A stretch of DNA of 12,913 nucleotides from an uncultured Lachnospiraceae bacterium (GTDB lineage Bacteria; Bacillota; Clostridia; Lachnospirales; Lachnospiraceae). Made by a program: the position numbers and the translations under genes. Positions 9,401 through 12,913 of the stretch are shown in pieces; position 1 is the stretch's first letter, and every line of letters starts with the position of its first letter. The notes beneath the pieces were generated by a model that worked only from the letters and a program-made list of their open reading frames with translations, made no database searches and was not told the origin of the DNA. The stretch lies in the NCBI GenBank assembly GCA_937920345.1, contig CALGVA010000047.1:1-12913 (forward strand). Reading direction: 5' to 3'.

Positions 9401-12400
9401 CATGAAAAACAATCCGATTTATATACTCTATAAATCCCGCATTGCTAAAGTGGGAGGGACAGAATAATATATGATATATATTCATATCGGCTTTGATCAA
9501 GTTTGAAATTTCATCCAGCCACTCAGTTATTTTTTCCTTTTGCTTTAAAAAAATTTCATCTGTCTTGAAATAATACAGAAAGTGATTCTCTCCTCTTTGT
9601 GTGTGCGCATAGATCAAGGACTCCTTTAACACCAAAAGTTTTCCCTCTTCAGCCTTTATTGTATCATAAGAAATCTCTTCTGATTCTACCGCACCATACA
9701 ATCCGATAGCCTGATTAGGAATCGTCGATGCTGCGTTCACTTCTACCAAAGGCGTCTCCGCCAACGAATCCTCCGGAAAGCACATTTCACAATGATTTGC
9801 TTCACAATACTGCACCTTGATGGCGATAAAAAATTTCGGATACGGACTTATATCCAGTTTTATTGAAGTAAATGTTTTCCCTCCTTCGTCAATTGTCCAA
9901 TAATCGTTACGACCTTTCGATCCTATCAAAATCAAAGCATAATTTAAGATAATATTTTCTCTACATTTCTGACCATTATTTTCGACAAACTGATTCAACA
10001 TTTTCTCATGCGTTTTTAATGTAGAATTGATCGGAACAATACAGATAATTTTTCTGTCAGCAAAATATGTCTTCCTGTCATTTTCCGTTTCCTGGTTGTT
10101 ACTGTAACGAATTCTATCTATATGAGAAAATTCCCTATGATCCGCCTCTCGCTCAAAAATAGCATAATCAATATCCTTATCTGAAAATACTTCACTCAGC
10201 AAATCTATGATCTCTACAATCAAGGTTTCCGAATAAAGCGCATAACTGTATAGCGTGACTTTTGGCGCATTTACAAACTGTAGCGATTGCAAAATATCCT
10301 TGACAAGGATATATGAAAATCTAGACACAAACAAACGATTTGAAAACAACAATTCAGCTTCGTAAAAACTTCCTATATGGATGGTAGAACCCAGTCTCAT
10401 ATGAGTGTTATCAATTTTACAACCAAACCCCTCTTTCTGAATATCTGTTTCAAGAATTTGCTTTGTGTATATTTCAAAAATTGTCTGCAACGTTTCTCCG
10501 CTATATACTTCATTTAAAATATCATACGGCGGAATGCTGCTTTCTACTGCCTCTTCTTCATCTTGATAAATATTCCTATAAGGCCTCAACCACTCTACTC
10601 CATCATATTCACTCCCCAAATAACAGTTCTTTCGATTTGCAAGTACCGTCCTATGGTAATGTCCGGGAATAATAAAGCAGCACTCAATAGGTTTTCTGGT
10701 ATAAAGCGCTATCACGAACTCTTGTTTTCTATAAATTAATGAAAACTCTTTCATACCAAAATATACTGCCATAGTTTGCTGAAATACACACAAAAACCCT
10801 TTTGTGCAGTCATAAACTACAATATCCGGAATTTCTGCTCCATCTGCAGCAATTAATATCGCTTTACAAAGGTATTCTGCTCCCCTGTCACTCAATGCCG
10901 CCGCCGACACATAGATAATCCTTCGTTTCCTGTCATTTTGATATCTATCTAACGATAAATGTGCCGCTAATGCTGCAATCCTTTCTTCTTTCCCCGTCTG
11001 ACTATCGTAAGATATTTCTTTCTCGGTAACGCTGATTACTGAACAAGCATAGCCATTGGCAAACTCCTCAATTTGATTTTTCAAATCAAGGTTGTAATCA
11101 ATACCGATTTCCGCACGATGAATCTCTTCATTTTCCTGTTTCTTTAGCTTTATCGGAAAAAGTACCGTATACCCTGTCCCCGGCATACATAAATTTTCGC
11201 TATATTCTCTAAATCGGTAGTTTTCTCCTTTGGCACAATTGTGCGTGCGGTGACTATAAAATCCAAAAGTTCCCTCATTATCCTCGACAATTTTTCTAAA
11301 TATTTTTAATCCGACATGTTTTCCAATATTGTCTGATTGATGTAAATATTTGACAAGAGCTTCTCTTCCATTTTTTGGAGACTTATTTTCCGATTCAGGC
11401 ATCAAAAAATCAACAGGCTCAGTTTCTTTCAATTCCTCCTCCACCCCTTGTCTTATACGGAAATTATCCGCAAGATTCCCCTTTATGTTATTTCCCGCAT
11501 AGTCCGTAATCAAAATTTCAATAAATCTGCCTTTAACCTCTTCCAATTGATACCGATCTCGAAGATAGACCGAGTTATGTTCATGTACTCGAATAGAAAC
11601 ACATCCGGACTTAGTCGTAGAATGATGAACGATATTCTCAATCAACTGTTCACATCCTGCCGCACACTCTCTGACTCTATTATAATTCCAGCGAATAACT
11701 CCCATTTCAGTTTTCTTCCAAAATCTTTTATTCATAAAAGAATAGGCAAACAGAAGAAATGTAAAAATATCCCCTTTACAAAGCATTTCGGCAATTTGCT
11801 TCGCTCTTTCCTCCGTCACGTCACCAACAGCATTACACAGCATATCTAATCCCGTCTGCAAAACAGGCGAGACAATTATTTGCTCGCTTTCTCCCATCAA
11901 TGCTTTCTGTATATTTTCCCCAGAAATAATCTGCTCCAATTTTTCTGTGAATCCTCTTTGATCTTCAGAAAAATATTGTAATGGCACAAAATCATTAAGT
12001 TTGCTTACATTTTGTTTTTGAAGCCGCTGCAATTTAATTCGTCCCGTATCCTCACCTGGCTGTTTATAGAAAATACGGTTATATAAATCATCATCTGTAC
12101 AACTGATGCTGTACAGATAATGAGAGGCCTTAAAATATAAATCCAGCGCCCCGTTAAGCACTGAAAAAATATTATCCTCTTTGAAAAACTTTTTAATCAA
12201 GCAATCATACTGTAAGTCTACAATATCCTTCAGTGATTCATTTTCTATCCACAAGCAATAATAAATCTGATATTCGCTACTGACAGACAAATTTTCCGGC
12301 TTCAAAATACTCTTAAAACGTGCTTTGTTCTGTGCCGTATATTCTGCAATAGTCCTATAATCATCTGTCTTTCCATTGTAACGGAGCGTTGAAATACCAT

Positions 12401-12518
12401 GCACTTCTTGTAAACTTATGTTTTCACCCTTGTTCATCTTAGAAATAAAATTACTCGCCTTCGCAAAACCAATACTTTCATTTCCCAGTTCTATTTTAAA
12501 AATAATAATATTTTCCAC
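6438..12518 (-). CDS. Giant GHKL ATPase / phosphoribosyltransferase-like / GHKL-like multidomain protein
   Basis: 2026 residues, first gene of the operon, no signal peptide or obvious membrane segments. An N-terminal region (1-275) resembles nothing I know. A GHKL ATPase domain follows (about 276-456): N-box around E290-N295, G1-like DYAGNNI (339-345), G2-like IGKHVGLKIFRKIV (398-411) and the closing strand GTGYTVLFPI (447-456). A first, degenerate PRTase-like region (about 710-850) has KVTLYSYALYSETL and IVPINSTLKT. A cysteine cluster is at C905/C910/C913. A clearer PRTase motif, LYYADDSIITGRTF (1081-1094), matches the PRPP-binding loop pattern, and C1174/C1177 follow. A long helical, charged stretch (about 1200-1780) leads to a second, degenerate GHKL-like domain (about 1850-2015): N1871, LRIANKC, DDGISLWSM, YVDIPI. 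No histidine lies between residues 134 and 297, so a classical kinase dimerisation domain appears absent. The start is GTG with AAAGGCGGGG upstream. Function is unknown; a sensor or signal-producing scaffold for the receiver and DUF2971 proteins is inferred. Confidence 0.9.
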   Translation of the reverse strand: MENIIIFKIELGNESIGFAKASNFISKMNKGENISLQEVHGISTLRYNGKTDDYRTIAEYTAQNKARFKSILKPENLSVSSEYQIYYCLWIENESLKDIVDLQYDCLIKKFFKEDNIFSVLNGALDLYFKASHYLYSISCTDDDLYNRIFYKQPGEDTGRIKLQRLQKQNVSKLNDFVPLQYFSEDQRGFTEKLEQIISGENIQKALMGESEQIIVSPVLQTGLDMLCNAVGDVTEERAKQIAEMLCKGDIFTFLLFAYSFMNKRFWKKTEMGVIRWNYNRVRECAAGCEQLIENIVHHSTTKSGCVSIRVHEHNSVYLRDRYQLEEVKGRFIEILITDYAGNNIKGNLADNFRIRQGVEEELKETEPVDFLMPESENKSPKNGREALVKYLHQSDNIGKHVGLKIFRKIVEDNEGTFGFYSHRTHNCAKGENYRFREYSENLCMPGTGYTVLFPIKLKKQENEEIHRAEIGIDYNLDLKNQIEEFANGYACSVISVTEKEISYDSQTGKEERIAALAAHLSLDRYQNDRKRRIIYVSAAALSDRGAEYLCKAILIAADGAEIPDIVVYDCTKGFLCVFQQTMAVYFGMKEFSLIYRKQEFVIALYTRKPIECCFIIPGHYHRTVLANRKNCYLGSEYDGVEWLRPYRNIYQDEEEAVESSIPPYDILNEVYSGETLQTIFEIYTKQILETDIQKEGFGCKIDNTHMRLGSTIHIGSFYEAELLFSNRLFVSRFSYILVKDILQSLQFVNAPKVTLYSYALYSETLIVEIIDLLSEVFSDKDIDYAIFEREADHREFSHIDRIRYSNNQETENDRKTYFADRKIICIVPINSTLKTHEKMLNQFVENNGQKCRENIILNYALILIGSKGRNDYWTIDEGGKTFTSIKLDISPYPKFFIAIKVQYCEANHCEMCFPEDSLAETPLVEVNAASTIPNQAIGLYGAVESEEISYDTIKAEEGKLLVLKESLIYAHTQRGENHFLYYFKTDEIFLKQKEKITEWLDEISNLIKADMNIYHILFCPSHFSNAGFIEYINRIVFHEAALIIRVDVDKEYRSNICAKYSNLALLIRLLDTDKGEMVKLYYADDSIITGRTFFRARSLVSSIISRYRKKNNGKAIRIFEKIFVLLDRNSFQSRLQYVGYQDGKFNSGERLQESFFAFRTLRISSMRNHGDSCTLCQLEREAGILYRASATKQMAAYWREENEKFGVKSLKDEKDKEEEQQIQLNQKVGEEDPKEKAFRRMFCCHMATIALAEEKHGNKKENAVQCLLDLLTTDYTGRKIKQGQETAFEYFISYLKIISRPFLVFGKSTKEVVFDVLLMLAEELLGRKQDADRWKEAGKIYIVENEERVRNMLGIIQADFTTKQRLDLLKVLMKQITEMKGNYFIRSENIHALTIFAAKYTERERESLYDRFLQQTKKLLGVSSDTSKSAWFSRELCGKEQGLGLEEHIGGRLLLENTRAFYDGLEKLCRKKGNVSLQEELEKAQYRDFRSVLTDIGLYDDGTKCFLKEKENEVQAGVDLLALCKKSIEMKGQELSDRKIEEICQDIVDLMNKILCAEEVKLLLECPMECDKWEDSVRAEFNELVEQYKEVWKEEELEALKYELENRREYLVIADSAKKDGFRDWFIEGAAIDVAERLRNYRNEAEKEKISGLCVDKESGSLVWEIGNSNSGQKNQRRLLVYAKFREIRYPDAWYKIRNLLCLRDQLNQSVFNEAVIDYLFELMLADEKGMLYGLDRAHTHTKEDVRSAQVHALTMEQGEYRSFVLSLLSDLQVSRVYRESMKEDFYQRIVSLYGHSCGEIFSACKEGGSLAVVDQKDPGRCVYLYLEFPENTQCRMKGCKLGWDEEFLCYGTANGANDVGLLLWAIITNAVGVGRGIREQDKEHDGAEKVVVYLMKTEDGNLRIANKCTDMERSVEETNMKLRYPPKRDDGISLWSMSRFVKGMVATLLNNRIYKVRESLDKSQSNANVREVIDAFRVQLEKLMGGEYDVKVGIAREDDVQYFYVDIPILMEKYAEFSDCLRKG
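6441..6447 (-). promoter_or_regulatory. Ribosome binding site of the receiver gene, embedded in the end of the giant gene
   Basis: AAAGGGG on the minus strand overlaps the last codons of the 2026-residue gene and lies 8 bases before the ATG at 6432. This favours the ATG over the upstream TTG at 6456 and implies that ribosomes finishing the giant gene feed the receiver gene. Confidence 0.65.
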
Positions 12519-12622
12519 ACCATCCCCGCCTTTGTATTTATTTAATCGCTTTTTCTATTCCCCAAATCCATTAGCAGCAACGCCCTTAATTAACATATGC
12601 TGGCAAAATTATATCTTTGACT
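12519..12622 (-). other. Untranslated leader of the three-gene operon
   Basis: About 105 AT-rich bases separate the predicted transcription start from the GTG. It contains small palindromes (CATATG, TTAATTAA) but no recognisable riboswitch, attenuator with T run, or ORF with a ribosome binding site. Confidence 0.5.
12524..12533 (-). promoter_or_regulatory. Ribosome binding site for the GTG start of the giant gene
   Basis: On the minus strand AAAGGCGGGG ends 5 bases before GTG at 12518-12516. An ATG at 12523-12521 is in another frame and closes after ten codons, so GTG is the supported start. The Shine-Dalgarno match is interrupted and the start codon is weak, which would hold down production of this very large protein. 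Confidence 0.6.
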
Positions 12623-12629
12623 TTATTTT

Positions 12630-12658
12630 ATTATATATCTAGTATAATTTACTGTCAA
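12630..12658 (-). promoter_or_regulatory. Perfect-consensus SigA promoter of the three-gene operon
   Basis: On the minus strand TTGACA (12658-12653), exactly 17 bases, then TATAAT (12635-12630): both hexamers match the housekeeping consensus with optimal spacing. Transcription would start near 12623. No dyad overlapping the hexamers was seen, so the operon is predicted to be strongly and perhaps constitutively transcribed, with control left to translation or to the proteins themselves. Confidence 0.9.
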
Positions 12659-12822
12659 CTCTTGTAGTTATTTGCCACGGAGATCAATTTGTAGAAAAAA
12701 GAAGTGCGATATTATGTAAACATGATGAATCATACAATAACAGAGCATTTTACGAAAGCGGAAACAACAAAAGAAAACATAGTTTACCGTCATTTTTTAC
12801 AACTGGGAGTGCATAAAGAAGA
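12659..12822. other. Intergenic stretch upstream of the operon, no confident gene
   Basis: This AT-rich stretch lies between the operon promoter and the hairpin at 12823. A plus-strand frame opens at 12722 and stays open to the edge but has no proper ribosome binding site and conflicts with the better minus-strand reading beyond it. No repeats, att-like duplications or RNA genes were recognised. Confidence 0.4.
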
Positions 12823-12855
12823 CAGGCGTTTTGGAGATTTACTCCGCAGCGCCTG
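12823..12855 (-). terminator. Probable terminator of a minus-strand gene entering from the right edge
   Basis: The arms CAGGCG (12823-12828) and CGCCTG (12850-12855) enclose a second pair GGAG/CTCC around a five-base loop, with a four-by-four internal mismatch that may partly close through T-A and G-T pairs. Read on the minus strand it is followed by a T-rich but interrupted tail (TCTTCTTTA). It lies 12 bases after a minus-strand stop codon, which is where a terminator would be expected. Confidence 0.45.
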
Positions 12856-12867
12856 CCCCTTACATCT

Positions 12868-12912
12868 TTATCTTGCTTTTCCTATCCGTTCCACCACTTC
12901 CGTGGTCTCCCG
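12868..12912 (-). CDS. Possible C-terminal end of a gene running in from the right edge
   Basis: Only 14 codons and a TAA are visible, ending in a helix-like RETTEVVERIGKAR. The amphipathic, charged composition is typical of a genuine protein tail, and a hairpin follows 12 bases later. The family cannot be named from so little. If real, the neighbour upstream is on the same strand as the operon but separated from it by a terminator and by the operon's own promoter. Confidence 0.4.
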   Translation of the reverse strand, partial: RETTEVVERIGKAR

Positions 12913-12913
12913 G

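Noticed and set aside
6438..12518. Reading the giant protein as a conventional sensor histidine kinase
   Set aside because: There are no transmembrane or PAS/HAMP segments and no H-box before the ATPase motifs, and most of its 2026 residues lie outside any kinase-like region.
12555..12596. Thirteen-codon ORF in the operon leader on the minus strand
   Set aside because: There is no Shine-Dalgarno sequence before its ATG and no attenuator hairpin with a T run after it.
12617..12648. Plus-strand promoter-like pair TTGACT and TATAAT opposite the operon promoter
   Set aside because: The spacer is 20 bases, too long for a good SigA promoter, and no credible plus-strand gene follows.
12722..12913. 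Plus-strand frame open for 64 codons to the right edge (starting MMNHTITEHF)
   Set aside because: No ribosome binding site is present at a proper distance. It runs through a hairpin, and its end is antisense to a more protein-like minus-strand tail. Sequence beyond the edge would settle this.

Overview
The window looks like chromosomal DNA from a gut-type, low-to-mid GC Firmicute, most likely a clostridium of the Lachnospiraceae. This is inferred from the secreted multi-modular type I pullulanase, the strong AAGGAGGG-type ribosome binding site, the consensus SigA-type promoters and the AT-rich spacers. No rRNA, tRNA, insertion sequence or CRISPR array was found, so the taxonomic call is only an inference.

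Layout. (1) Bases 1-4540, minus strand: the first 1513 codons of a very large extracellular pullulanase. It runs off the left edge, so its 3' end is not visible. It has its own promoter (4603-4631) and ribosome binding site. (2) Bases 4788-4830: a strong hairpin terminator that closes the next operon, which is also on the minus strand. (3) Bases 4871-12518, minus strand: a compact three-gene operon read from a perfect-consensus promoter (12630-12658). Its genes encode a 2026-residue protein with GHKL-type ATPase motifs at both ends and phosphoribosyltransferase-like motifs in the middle, a 166-residue stand-alone receiver-like protein, and a 347-residue DUF2971-family protein. The genes are separated by 5 and 17 bases. 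(4) Bases 12659-12913: mostly featureless, with a possible terminator hairpin and the last 14 codons of what may be another minus-strand gene entering from the right edge.

The pullulanase is ordinary starch metabolism, though richly modular. The three-gene operon is the part worth attention. It combines an ATPase/PRTase giant with a phospho-receiver and a DUF2971 protein as a possible output. That suggests a phospho-signalling or nucleotide-signalling device with sensor, relay and effector, logically comparable to defensive two-component systems such as Detocs but built from different parts. Its base composition (about 33-40% GC in sampled lines) is clearly lower than that of the pullulanase (about 47-50%), consistent with an accessory, horizontally acquired cassette. 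Whether it is an anti-phage system, and whether it has been described before, cannot be decided from sequence alone.
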